Made by a program: the position numbers and the translations under genes. This document shows, piece by piece, positions 10,670 through 24,100 of a stretch of DNA of 64,000 bases (the stretch's first letter is position 1; every line of letters begins with the position of its first letter). Origin of the DNA: Spongilla lacustris (Eukaryota > Porifera > Demospongiae > Spongillida > Spongillidae). The notes below the pieces were generated by a model. The model worked only from the letters and a program-made list of their open reading frames with translations, was not told the DNA's origin and made no database searches. The stretch covers positions 9,455,254 through 9,519,253 of the forward strand of contig OX442415.1 of assembly GCA_949361645.1 (NCBI GenBank), given 5' to 3'.

Positions 10670-13410
10670 AATTAGTGCATGTGTATAGTTAGAATTCTTG
10701 TGTATTCATATTTTAATGTTATGTATGTTCATAATAATTGCAATAGTAATGACACAGTTGCAAAAAAATTGTCTCCATCATTAAAATACATATAGAATAA
10801 AATATGTATATTATTACTTATTTATTATTTCACTGTATAATATATTTATGCATAATTTAATTAAATGGTTATGCTTGCTACTGCATGCACCTGAACCATC
10901 ACTCAATTATGAAGTTTTGTTACACATGTGTTCTCAAGAGCAGACAGCTTGTCTGATGTCAGTTTCCTCTTCTCACGTATCATCCCTAGTTTTAGACCTT
11001 GCTTTGTTCCTTGCAGAAATACAGGTTGTAAAACCAGCACCTCTTGATGTATCAGTATAACCTCTGTTTAAATCCTAAATGATTCTAGAAGCAAGAGTAT
11101 AGCTCATAAGTTTCAAGCTATGACCCTCATGCAGGTATAAAGAGCATGGCTACTTAATGATGATTATAATACTATTTAATAAAACATTGTGAAAAAAATC
11201 TAGGATAAGTCTGTTTTACTCACATGACTGAGTGTGTATTTTGATCCTGCCAAATGAACTCACACTAGGTAATTTTATGATATATACTACTACAATACAT
11301 GTACTGTGAGCACATGACGAAGTAGGATTACTCCTTAAAATGTCATTTGTGGTCAAAGATGTAACCATAATATGCCCAAAACATCCTAGTATTTATTTAT
11401 CGCTTATTGGTTACGTGGATTGTTGAAAATTTAGTACCAATTTTTTCCATTTGTGCTCATGAAATAAATCTTGTGTATTAAATATGCATAGCAATATGAT
11501 CTACAAATTCTGGATAGTTGCAGTATTCTTTTGTATCAATTCACTAACATTTAATTTTTAGTATGAATGGCATAATTTGGTATAATAATACCTTCAAATG
11601 ATGTCTGAGATAGGACACTACATTTACTGGCATTTACTAACAGTGGTTTATTTGTTGTGTTGTTTAATAGCTTATCTCATTAACTCACCTGCAGTTAGGC
11701 TAGTAACTCGGCAACCCCAAATAAATTGAACTGGTACAATGCTATTAATACCTGGATTACATGTACACAACAGAGTCACATTATATAATTAGCTTGATAC
11801 AGAACCAGAATTGACTGATACATACAAAGACACAAATTAAGTCAGTCTGAACATTGCATATTAGCGCTAAAATCTACCTTGAAAAATCATTTTAGCATCA
11901 AAATTAATGAATTAAAATGACATAATTATATATAATATCCAATTAGCAACACATGAAGATTAGGATTGATGTTTTGGGCATATTATAGTAAGCTGTTAAA
12001 TAGTTTTACTTAACTATCGTATATTAAATATCCGTCCACCCGACATGCTCTGTTTGGTCTTGTATACCGAGCACACAACAAAAATATCATCTCTCCACTA
12101 AATTGTAATTCTGCGGGTTCATGCACTTGGCAATGTTTTACGACAAGAACATTCGACTATTAAGAATGACAGATATTGGAATAAAAATAGTCAGTTTGCA
12201 ATGAATCTACTGAGGGAAGTGTTCAACCTCAGTAAAGTTAGTTCCAACAATCACGCTCTTGCACAGAATATCGAAGGCTCAGCAAGAAGTGTCCCATTGA
12301 GGTTGGTGTAACAGTTGTGTTAGCAAATATACTGGGTGTGAACAGTCAATACTCCATGTTGCGAGGGAAAGAGAGAACAAATTGAGTGCTGGTGTACCTT
12401 GGGATTGTTCCACACACCACATACACTCATGCAAACCACACAGCCAGTCCACAAAAAGAGCATTCTCTGCACACCTCTGGGACACCAAAGAGACATCTTA
12501 CACTGCTCTGACTGGGAGAGGAGTATCTTAAATCTTCAGAAAAGTTTTAGCACCGTCATAATACAGTCTGTGGGTTACTTTATTGTCAGCCAAATTGTTG
12601 AGATGTGACTGGGTTATTTGTATCTAAATTTTTTTTATAAATGCATGGATGCAAGATAAAATATTAATTAAAGAACCAAATTAGTAACTAAACAGAACAA
12701 TCCAGCAGCATAGGGAAGATATTCAGGTCATGTTGGCAAGCTCTACAATTGAATGATGTGGTGAAACATGCAGGCTAAATATATAATTGGAAAGTCCTCA
12801 AAATCCAAACTTTTTTTTTACAAAGGCATATGCTAATGCTAATTATAACATTATTCACCAAGGTACATGTATCTATGCGTGCTCTACCATAGGCAAAACA
12901 TTATTCACCAACAACAACACTGCTCAATGCATGATGAGCCTGATATTGCAGCTCTAGTGGTCAAGCCTGCCATATCATCCTTGATCTAGGACATGGAGAT
13001 GGGAGACTAACAGGTTAAAAATAAGGAATTTTTTAAAAATAAGGCAGAGAGCTCCATGACTTACAACTGCCACCATATCTAATATGTAGACATCAATTTC
13101 ATACAAACTAATTTTATAAACATTAAGGCATGCTAAAATTAAAAAGCAGCAGTGAATTTCTAACGTGTCAGAATGAAAGTACAGCTCCTATAACCAGCTT
13201 TCAGAAATCTCCACTGTACATGCACATGTGTATGCTATGCAAGGTGCAAAATGCAAAAACCAGTGTAAGGCAAAGAAAACCAAGTTCATAAATTAATTCA
13301 GTGTCCTATCTATCCTGGTTGTCCCACTATGTTTAATACGAAGATACAAGCAATGGATCACTATCAAGTTATTAAGGCCACAGATAACTGTGGCTGTGCA
13401 GCCCCTCCCC
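10670..13410. other. Gene-free AT-rich interval
   Basis: Apart from the right inverted arm (11,680-11,765) I see no coding signal, RNA gene or clear element. Short frames at 10,848-11,060 and 12,279-12,608 have no recognisable similarity. Confidence 0.5.
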
Positions 13411-13446
13411 CTCAGACATACACACACACACTCACACACACACATG

Positions 13447-13477
<31 letters not shown>

Positions 13478-13485
13478 ACACAATA
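13411..13485. repeat. (CA)n microsatellite
   Basis: Interrupted CACA tract. A second CA/ACAT-rich tract follows at about 13,720-13,815. Confidence 0.9.
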
Positions 13486-14042
13486 CTGATTAGAAGGCTT
13501 TCAGGTTCAACATTATACTTAGCAGAATTTGAATTGGACCACTATTAACATACCATTTAATTATAACATAGAGGGCTGTAAGATACCCTGTATAACCTTT
13601 TCAATCATGGATGTAATTTTAGAGAGTTAACGAATCAAAACATACACGAGAGTTGAAGCAGAAGCTCAATAGTCCGGTGCTCATCACTCAGCAGGTCTGG
13701 AAAGAACATGGAGGACCATAAGCACACACACATACATACATGTACATACACAAACACTCACACACATACATACACACACACATGCACACTGCACACACAT
13801 GTATGTAGGCCTACATGTACACGCAGACCAGGTCCAAGATATTCCCGAGATTATGGCAGACGTACCAGGTGCAGGTCACCTAGTTATTACTCCACCCCTT
13901 GTTCCCTTCCATGCTCCCAATGTTGTTGTTTTTTTTTAACTTCACCGCAACAGCATTCCATATAGTCAAATATAAGTGAGTAGCACTGATGAGCAGACAC
14001 TTTTGTATTGTATACACTTTTGTAATTATGTCACAGCTGTGA

Positions 14043-14264
14043 CATACTTGAGTCTGGACACCACACAAAGGTAATAGATAATCCATGACAAATTATGGCA
14101 TTACCAGTAGTATCAGCGAAGGTCATTGGGCTATTCCATTATTCAACCATACACCCCTACAGACAATAAATGGTGTCCAGGGGGTTATAGGGTGTGTGTG
14201 TTTGTGTGCGTGTGTGTATGTGTGTGCGTATGTGTGTGTGCATGCGTGTGTGCTTGTGTGTGTT

Positions 14265-14337
<73 letters not shown>

Positions 14338-14595
14338 AAATAACAAAAGCTTGACCTGCAGGGAGGTGTAACCTTGAGTCTGGACACCACACAAAGGTAA
14401 TAGATAATCCATGACAAATTATGGCATTATACCAGTAGTATCAGCGAGAATCATTGGGCTATTCCGATGACAATAAATGGTATAGGGAATATATGTGTGT
14501 GTGTGTGACAGTGTGTTTGTTTGTGTGTGCGTATGTGTTCGTGTTTGTGTGTGTGTCTTGTGACAGTGTGTTTGTTTGTGTGTGTGTTTTGTGTG

Positions 14596-14637
<42 letters not shown>

Positions 14638-14648
14638 TGGGGGGGGGG
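14043..14648. repeat. Tandem duplication of about 330 bp, each copy ending in a (GT)n tract
   Basis: 14,043-14,336 and 14,373-14,640 share ACTTGAGTCTGGACACCACA-type text, ATAGATAATCCATGACAAAT and CAGTAGTATCAGCGA. Each copy then runs into a GT/TG microsatellite (long pure run at 14,270-14,336). The microsatellite creates artificial Cys/Val and Thr/His frames. Confidence 0.85.
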
Positions 14649-14804
14649 TATTTGTAGGGAGGGATCTATTGGTGAAATAATGCATGCCAGTTTGCTGATA
14701 TTTATCGATCCCCCGCCTCCAACCTTTCGCGAAGTTCCTCTAGTGCCTGCCATATGCTTAGCTTCCTCTGTCGGGTCTGACTAACACTTGCAAAAGTGTT
14801 TCCA

Positions 14805-14873
14805 CGAGTCGAGAACTGCACGCGCCGAACCCTGATCATTGATCAGGGTCCGGCGCGTGCAGTTCTCGACTCG
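14805..14873. mobile_element. Perfect-arm hairpin (foldback MITE)
   Basis: Arms of about 34 bp containing GAGAACTGCACGCGCCG, with one mismatch and almost no loop (TGATCATTGATCA centre). GC-rich, unlike its surroundings. CGAGT occurs at both outer ends. Confidence 0.75.
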
Positions 14874-15111
14874 AGTGATCATTTCATCCTTTATAGGGCC
14901 TAGTGCTGTAACCTATTGAAATTAGAAACTCTCATGTATGAACGAGTAGCAAGTACTAAAGTAGCAGCGTTAAACGCACCTCAAGATATAATTTCAACAG
15001 CACCCATATGTTGTCCTCAGTATGGTTGCTGAAGTCTTTGTGTCAGTCCTATGTTGCAATACATTAATCTAAAGTTAGTGTGCAGTTTTTATAAGTAGTT
15101 GACTCGATCGA

Positions 15112-15245
15112 TAGTTCGTAATTGTGACGGGGCACGGGTTGTAGACCTAGGGCACGGCAGCTTTGTAGGCTGTAGAGCATGGGTTATAGACCTAGGACAC
15201 GGCAGCTTTGTAGGCTGTAGGGCATGGCAGCTTGGTAGGAAGGGG
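15112..15245. repeat. Short tandem repeat around GGCACGGCAGCTTTGTAGGC
   Basis: Two and a half imperfect copies of an approximately 50-bp unit containing GACCTAGG and CACGGCAGCTTTGTAGGC. Confidence 0.75.
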
Positions 15246-17896
15246 ACAAATCTCAACGATTTGTACGCTATTCTAATAATAGATGCACACCAAGATTGCG
15301 GGTAAAATATATAAAAACAAAAATAAATACGGGGCCCGCGGTGGGGAAAATTTTTCATAAAAAATTGAATATTGACGGCAACGGCGTTCCATAAGGGGGG
15401 GTCTTGGTCAAAAAAAAAATTTCGAAAAAAATTCATCACTTTTCTTAATTTTTTTTTTTTTTGCACTTTAGCTCGCACTACAGCATGGAATCATATTGTT
15501 TGTAGTGTTCATGGGTGTCTAATTCGTGCAAAGATAGGGCTTAACTGCCTATCTAGTGCTATTTCGTCGTGGAAAGCATATTATCACGTGACTGAGACAC
15601 GAATCGTGGGCGTTGCCTTCATATAAGCGATGACATCAATTCACTACCCAGTACTGTAGTGCAACAATCGAAGCGTCGCAAAGCAATGTAAAGATAAAGA
15701 CTATACTACTAAGTAAGCCACGGATACACCTGGTACTAAGTAACATGCATGAGCTCACTTCACTATTAGATCACGCCTCACGCGAGCAAGCCCCAACTGC
15801 TATTGTTTAAACGAGCGAGTCATGAACAATAATGCGTGCCGTTCTTCAAAATCTTGTTGGAGTACCGCAAACCTTAATTGATGGACAGGGATGTAATATT
15901 TGATAGGCCTACAGCCCGTACATTACGTCATGGCACGAGAGACTGAGTATCGCGATATTCTAAGGTACAAGTGAAACAGCGTCTCCAGCTTCAAGCGACG
16001 AAGTGACAACATCTACAACAGCATTCTGCAACGAAGCCTGCTTGCAATTTGTAATATTATCTTCATTGTAGGTGTGGTCAATTGTCAATTACGTAACGAT
16101 TTAAGGGGCGTGCCCGAGAAATGGGCGTGTTCGAAGGCGGAGGGGGGGGGGGGGGGGGGGGGGTTGACCTGGCCCTTGATTTTAAGAATTATTGGGATGG
16201 TGTCTATAACCCCCCCCCTCGGGTGCATATATTGTAATACATCTTCACATGCAATTGCAATAAAATTTCCAGCATTTACGAGTTTTGAATCAAATGCTAT
16301 GATCCGAGCATAAACTGTTACATAATCTTCAAACAGGAAGTGAATGTTGACAACTGGTCATCCTGAAGCCCTTCGATAGTTGGATAGCGGTTGACAAGTT
16401 TAAATTTTTTAGGTTGTTTGGACCTAAGCTGTATGTAAATGTACCTGATGTATGTACATATAGCTGTGCTCACTTTTCTTAGTGATATATACATCTGCCT
16501 GTATTAATTTCTGTAATGGGAACATTATCGAAGAAATGCTGCATGTCTCTTCAAAGCATCACCACACCTAAACATGAGAGAAACATGCAGTCATATCCGG
16601 ACACAAACATTCTATCTTAAATCTCCAGAAGAAGGGGTTTCACATAGGTAACAAATATAGTGCTGTACAGTACGATATTAATGATGGCCAATATCATGAC
16701 CTGGTGATAGTCAGTTGCTGTAAATATTCTGGGCTCTCATTGTTGCATTAAATGATTCACATCAACAAGCTACATGTACAAACACACAAATACACAAACA
16801 CATCGACGGCCAAGAGTAGATACCAACTTTCAAACTTGTGCCACTTGTATCATCCAAGAAAAGAATCAGGGGTACCGTCATAACCTTCCGCCCCGCTGCC
16901 TAGGCATTCCATGGATTTGGCTGGAAATATAGCAACATCTCCTTGCAAGTAATAATTTATTAACCTCCCATGCATACATATGTACATGTATATGAAATCA
17001 TCATCTGGTCAACAAATCTCTTGCTCTCCGGTACAATCAGATACTCATACAAAATGAGGGCATCACTCGGCCACCGAGTTAAACTGGACTGCATCTTCTA
17101 AGTGTACAAACACATCAGAACAGCCCTCCTGAAGATAATTTTTCATGCATACGGAATGTACAGTACCTTTTGAAAAATTCTGATAACAATCCTTTTGTGA
17201 ATCCCAGATATTATCATAAGGTGGTAAAACAGAACAACATCCCTTGTAAAGAAAGGAGTTCCAACAGTAGTTGGAATTGCCTATAAAATGTTATTTACGT
17301 GTAGCAGCCATCTGTATACAATATCAGCCAAAGAAATCATGCATGTAAAAGGGTGTTTGTTCCTTTAGGTGTCAGGCACTGTGTGAGTATATATATATAT
17401 AAACCCGTTTTAACTGATCTGCTGTGGGAGTGCAAACCAGGCAATTTGAAAGCCTTCAACTATTTCAAGCTTGTACTGCATAGCAGCAGCAAATTAAATT
17501 TCTAATTTCTAATTTCTGTTTTATAGTGGTGCCCAGGCCATAACCTACATGTACCAGATCTCTGTGCTTCAACCAGCTATAATTCTTGACTAATTTGCAC
17601 ACATTTTCAAGTTGTGTGTGGATACCATGCAATGCAGATCTTGTCTGTGGTAGTTCTACATGGGTGTGTGGAATGACAGCCTTTGTTACATAGATAACAT
17701 GGAGCTAGTATACTATATCAACATTGTAGATGAACTTGGATATACATGTACCAATAATAAACTCAGCCATGATGAGTCCCCAGACCACACAATCTTCCGG
17801 TTTATGCATTTTTACACCATTCTGCTCTCCCCAACCACCACATAACAATTCTTGTAATGATTTTTTCTAAACACAACACATTCAATGACGCCACTG
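15246..17896. other. Gene-free interval with homopolymer runs
   Basis: No coding or RNA gene supported. It holds T runs near 15,450, a G run at 16,139-16,163 and a C run near 16,209. Collapsed assembly at these runs is possible. Confidence 0.5.
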
Positions 17897-18137
17897 TTAC
17901 TTCATCAGTCCTTCAATCTTATCAGCCTCTATCAGTGTTGACCAGGTCACTGGCTTCATAACCTTTCCCTAGTATGGTCATGTTGGTTCGTTCAGCATTC
18001 CCTCCAAGTTCAATCTCTAATGCTTCCACAATGGCTCCAGTCTTATCCTCCAGTAGTGATATACCAAAGGTGGAATACTTTGCTCCAACCTTTTTGGCTA
18101 CATTCAGCTTCTCAGCAGAGGATAACAGTTCAGGCAT
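17897..18137 (-). pseudogene. ROCO death-domain exon, broken
   Basis: The minus-strand frame gives PELLSSAEKLNVAKKVGAKY, then STFGISLLEDKTGAIVEALE and GGNAERTNMTILGK, the first helices of the death domain seen at the C-terminus of sponge-type ROCO proteins. The later block KPVTWSTLIE is present but one frame off; the stretch expected between the two (usually a WLEGKGK-like turn) is missing, indicating a short deletion with frame change. The shifted frame ends at a TAA at 17,897-17,899. There is also no AG acceptor in a usable phase upstream: the only nearby one (GCAG before CTGTAAAACC) leads to a stop in every frame. So this exon appears unable to join the Roc-COR exon in frame. Sequence error cannot be excluded. 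Confidence 0.7.
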
Positions 18138-21100
18138 AGTGGTGTAAACGATTTTCAGGTTTTACAGCTGCAGGTAAATTGATTATTCGTGATTACTTAT
18201 TCGGTCGACTATGCATTTAATAGAATAACAGGTTACCTATTTCAGAATTTCATTTAAGGTAAACTGGCATATTAGAATGGTTTTGAAAACTCCACAAGTT
18301 TGGGCCAATGCTTCGTGCAGAGAATATTTAGACATTGCATAGTTCTTTTACGCAATGAAAATTAATGCCAATTTTGTCGCATATACATAACATCTCCATG
18401 TGGCTAATAAACCATGTATAACACCCTAGATGTATTTTTCCCTACTGTACATGTGGCACTGCTTGGTCCATTAGCTTTGACATTAGTGTGTGTGCGTATA
18501 GCGCCTGCGCTTAATTAGGAGATGTGATGGTCTCCTATATGCAGCTAAGCATCATAGTAACCAAAGCATCTTGGCAGATCTACAAATACATACAGCTAGA
18601 TACAGCATAATAGATCATACTACTATACATATACATATACAGCATTATATATACTAAGTCAAACTTAGAGTTCACATCTGATATCTAGAATGTCTGGTGC
18701 CCTATGCCATTTACACTTCGGTACACAATTGGGATGAAGAGGAGGGGACAACAGAAGTAGACGCTGCAAGAAAGAGGAGAGTTTACTTACATGTAGCCAC
18801 TCTTCCCAATAGCCTTACCTCCAACAAGGTATGGCAGAAAAGGTTCTATTTTCAGCCATTCATCCAGCATCACATGCTTCTGGCCACTTACATCATCAAT
18901 ATACTTATATCCTTTAGAAAGGGCCTTCTTTAATAAGGACAGCTCTACTTTAGTGTCATCAAAGTGGTCTGAGCTGGCTTCAGGAGGACAGGAGATCACA
19001 TCTAAAATCTCTACATGTGGACAGAATTCCTGACAAGCCTTATTAATGACAGCTAGAACACGGTGTGCTAATTCTAGGTACTTGGGGTCTCTTCTGTCAG
19101 GGAAGGACATAGCCAAGGAGAGGGACTGGAACATCTCACTCATCTCAATCATGGTGGTCACACCCGTCTCACTTTGCCACTTTACACCCCTGCACCACAC
19201 ATCACAGTGACGATTGAGATGAGATTGTAGGGGTGTGGCCTGTATTGTGGGTAGTGCAAACTCAAAAGGCAGTCTACGGAGAAGGACATGAAGAAAGCGT
19301 GGTGTGAAGAACTGATTGGTACACTTGACAATCATGGACCATCCAAAACTGCCACTGGGAACTGTGGCACTACTTGGTCTGTCAACATTGACAAGAGCTG
19401 GGAAGAAGAGGAGGGGACCAAGGTCTGGGCTGAATACGCCATCAGGTGCCATGTTTGTATCCACTTGGGATAGGTCCACTGGTTGACACAACTCAAAGTG
19501 GATCATAAACTGTGTTATCATTTCAATGTTGTACTCTGGAAATGCTGCTCCTAGTACTGCCCTGCGTACTATCCCAGTATTGCTGACTAGATGGGTATAC
19601 TCCTTAAGAGAGGGATCTGCAAATATAGCACCATTGACCTTCTTAAGAATGCTCTCTTTATGAAGGACGATCCAGCTATTATTGGGGTCTTCAGATGGAA
19701 CAAAGACAATCAAACCCTTTTCTGATAAGGTCTTTAGGATTGAAATGATTTGAGGGACATCAGGTGTTATACGGTTGTCTGGATCAGCCTTGATACATTC
19801 AACAAGGTCAGAGAGCGTTATGGCATCAATATCTGAAGGTAGCTTCTCCTTAAAGAAGGCAAGCATCAGGTGATTGTGAATTGGAATAGACGGACACATA
19901 TTTACGACAACTTTGTTTACGTCATGCAATAGGCCCCTGAACTGATCCATCTCATCACTGTATATCTTTGTGAGGTTTAGGGCTACAACCCTTACTAAAT
20001 TTTGGTGACTGATGGCAGTCTCAGCCATTAACTGTAGAGCTGTCAGTTTAGTGGTGACCTGCTCTGGTGTTAGCAGGTCAGCATGTGTGCCCACTACTAT
20101 GACTGATGACTTCTGGGGACACTTGTGGCACACACCATCAATCATTGCAGTCCAGTAGTAGAGCTCCCTGGTGATGGCTTCAGAGTCCTTCCTTAGGTCC
20201 TGCAGGAGAAGGAAGATGGCTGGACTGTGGAGGGAGATGGCCTCCAGACATGCAGAGTGGCTGGAGAAGTAGTGGTTATGTCCGGCCAAGTCACAGATAA
20301 CCATATTGCTGTAGGGACTGTTAACTTGATGGGGAACGATCCCAGCAGTAAGAGGTTCTACCACATCTTGTCGTCCAAATACACGCTAAATGAATAGTTT
20401 ATACATGTGGTTGAACTACATGAATAGTTTATAAATGTGGTTGAACTACATGTAGAAATAGATGTACATTACAAGTACATATTTTATTTGGTACCAATCT
20501 TCTGATTGTGTTTCTGTTCCTCAAGCTCATAAGATCCATTATTTATTACAACCATGCAACTCCCTATACCTCTTCCTCACCCTCCCATGACACTTAGCAG
20601 GACTCCCTTCTACTGGCTTCATATTAGTGTACGATATCCTTACAGCAAGGGATGATACAATTGTGTCATATCAGACGTGGAGTATGGTTGATAGTCCATT
20701 GAAGTACAGTCCAACTGTCCTTCAGTCGGCAATTATTCATGTCTAAATTTATTGCATACGAAGTCCGCAACAGCATCGAGGAAGTAAAAATAACATGCAA
20801 CTTTTTTTTACATTTATAGGAGCATTTGGGGTCCGAATAGTAGGTTTTATGTACTATTTTGAGTAGCCCAATTCGCTGAACGTAAAATTCAGCACGTTGA
20901 ATAGTTGAATAGTAATGAGTTAACTATTAGCGTTAGGTTGGCGGCATTGTACTAATTAAATTCATTACAAAAGGTACAAAGGAATAGCATCCCTTTCTAT
21001 ATCTATCTCGGTTAATGCTAAGTAAACAGTTGAATGAGTTGTTTTTGTATACATGCCATAAGAGGTGTCTAAAGATGGCACCGTAATGAGGCAAATACGT

Positions 21101-24100
21101 AAGGATTATAATTTTGAAAACCAGCTTCTACTTTGAAAAGGAGATTTTTTGTATTTCAAGGTACCATGACACATAGCATTGAAATATGATTTTGTTTTTG
21201 CATGCGGCACTAAATTATAGTCAAATTGGAAACAAAAATAAAAAGTACCCCCAATACACTTGAAAATTTCAACAAGGTTTTGAGCAACACAAGGGGCTCA
21301 TTTTTATACCATCCATAGCTGACATGTTTTATCACATAGTGGTATCATGGACATGAATTTAATGTTATTCATTAAGAAGCCATTAACTTATATTTTTTCG
21401 ATGCTGTCGCGGACTTTAGACCATGGCCTTGGCATTCGTTAGTTGCATGCATTGATTAGTGTTAGCGATAATACAGTATAACTATAAAATACACAAAACA
21501 TACACAATGTAGATGCACTGGATTTTAGATAAATGTTATGGAAAGCAACCACAGCTTGGTTGGAGTACAATCACATGCACACGCTAAATGAATAGTTTAT
21601 AAACGTGGTTGAATTACATGTAAAAGTACATGTAGATGTACATTACATGTACGTATTGTATTTGGTACCAATCGTTTGGTTGTGTTTCTGTTCCTCATGC
21701 AAGATCATAATTACAACCCAACTCTCTATACCTCTCCATGACCCTTAGCAGCTCTCCCTTCCACTGGCTTCATATTGTTGTTCAATGCAAGGGATGATAC
21801 AATTTTGCCATATCAGAAGTGGAGTATGGTTGCTCTCCACTATGATAGTCCATTGAAACTGTACTTCAGTCGGCAATGATGTTTATTGCATGTGTGTGGT
21901 GGAAATTAGACTATGGCTTTGGCATTCGTTAGTTGCATGCATTGATTAGTGTTAGCAATAATGCAGTAGAACTATAAAATACACAAAACATAGATGCACT
22001 GGATTATGGAAAGCAACCATAGTTTGGTTGGAGTACGATCGCATTCAACTTTATAATATAGTTGTGATAAAATAATAACGTCTTAGTGCTACAACAGAGA
22101 GACAAATATAGTCTCATCCTCAGACCAATTTATTAATAGCATCTGATATAATGTCTAGGTTGCTTGTGTTGGAAGTTAGAACTTAAACTTATGCACGGAA
22201 TTTCATATTGGGCACGATAGCACGAATCTAATAGGCCTACTTGCCCAATGTTAAACTCCATGCAAACCTGTAATATGACTCGTGTCGCTGCTCTGGTAGA
22301 AACGGATGTTTGATAATCATGCATCCACCATAATAATGTTGCTATGATGGTTGAGTAGACAGACCTCCAACACCCAGAGGCATAACATAGATGGCCAGCA
22401 GACACAAGTGACAGACACACATCACACATATAATCTGTTCTCACCTTGACAAAACGGGTTGCTACTGGCTTTGAAAGGTTGATGATTGCCTTGAACAAGA
22501 ACAAGCATATAATATATATTGGGCATGGTGTACATTAATAGATGCTTTGGTTGAAAAAGCCCCCTAATGATTTGGTATGCCTTGTTGATGACACATTCAA
22601 GGTTATCATCTTTAGCTATAGCTTAGCTTTGGTACAGCAGGAACGCTTTGTAAACCACCAAAATAATACATGTATATGTAGTATTCAGCCACCCCAAAGT
22701 GCAAAGCATTATGGACCCAAGCGATGCAGGGGCGGCCAAAGGTATTCTGTTATGGGGGGTAACTTTGAATACATAAAGAGAGGGCGAGGCACAAAAATGC
22801 AATCAACAAGGGTAGCATCAGGTAATTTTACCACTAAGGAGTATTCACCTCCCACACCTTTAATAAGTCTGGATTTTTCTGTATGTCAAAACAACCCTAA
22901 TATTTAGTACCATACACAGTTTTACTCCAGTAACGGTGCCCTGTAGAATAAACAGGGGGAGTGGCGGATTATCACTAGTGGCAATCACTACCCACATGGA
23001 CGCTACCCTAGTACAAAATATTGCCTTTCTGTTTGATTAGTGTGTAATTGATGGTTTCATGTCATGCTTGTCACTAGCTGACTACCACACATTTGGTCGT
23101 TATAATGGAAAATACCGTAGAGTGCCGCGATATATCCCTCCTCCTCCCCCCCCCCGTCTGCCCACGTTGAAACTTTTCAAAAAAAACCACATTATACATC
23201 GACATATCTCCAGAACCATAAATGCTAGTACATGTACTTACCTTTTTCAAAGCCAATTAGAACAATCATTTCTTTCACGTAAAATATTGTTAGTTTGCTT
23301 CTATCCTCACGGTGTACATTGTATGCAGGCCCGATAACTAATGCAGTTTTGAGCGGGCATATTTCTTGATTTGTGACTATGGGATGCTAAAGTCTGAACT
23401 TATTAGAGACATAATTGTGGGTAGAATTCGGGACTATGCGTTGTCGCAATGTCGTAAGCCTGATCCATGCAGACTTAACACTCGAGAAGGCAATGAGAGT
23501 AGTTCATCAGCTTGAGGCAGTACAAGACCAGCATGAAATACTTAGAGAAGCTGCAGACTCCAAAGAGCTCAATTCTACTGTGATCAAGCACAAGTAACAG
23601 CTAAAAACTGGGCAAAGCCACCTCAGTAGATGTTAGTGTTGTGGTTGAGATCACCATCAAAATGGAAGATGTCCAGCAAGAACTGCAGTATGCTTAAAGT
23701 GCCACAAGAAAGGGCATTTTGCCCTTCTGTGTCCATCAAAGCAAGTGGAACAGCTACATACAAGCAGTGCAGAGAGGGAAATTGAAGATGAGCTGTTTAT
23801 TGAAGCAATTGGTGATGAGGATAAAACCACAGCATGGTTGGCATCTGATCTGTACAGCTTAATGGCAAGACAGTGCAATTAAAACTGGACACTGGTTCAG
23901 AAGTTACAGTTATTTCCTGCAACACAATTAAGACCCTTGGGTGCCAAGAGTTGAAGACTTCATCCAAAATTCTGTATAGACCTGGCAAACAGCCGTTAGA
24001 TGTTATGGGGCAGATTATGGCCAAAATCACATACAAGAATGCTCACTCACAGGAACCAATCTTTGTTGTGAGAGGACTGAACTCAAACTTACATGGGTTA

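Larger units (their letters stand above)
9566..11765. repeat. Inverted repeat arms of about 80 bp enclosing 2 kb
   Basis: 9,566-9,650 and 11,680-11,765 are near reverse complements (both contain ATTGAACTGGTACAATGCTA in one orientation). A second short inverted pair (ATAATATGCCCAAAACATC) lies at about 11,371-11,390 and 11,970-11,988. The enclosed DNA holds the RT-element fragment. The arms could be ends of one composite element or two inverted MITE copies. Confidence 0.65.

Noticed and set aside
13293..14784. Cys/Val-rich and Thr/His-rich small proteins on both strands
   Set aside because: Direct translations of (CA)n and (GT)n microsatellites.
18697..18933. Small plus-strand frames opposite the Roc-COR exon
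   Set aside because: Antisense shadows of a conserved coding exon.
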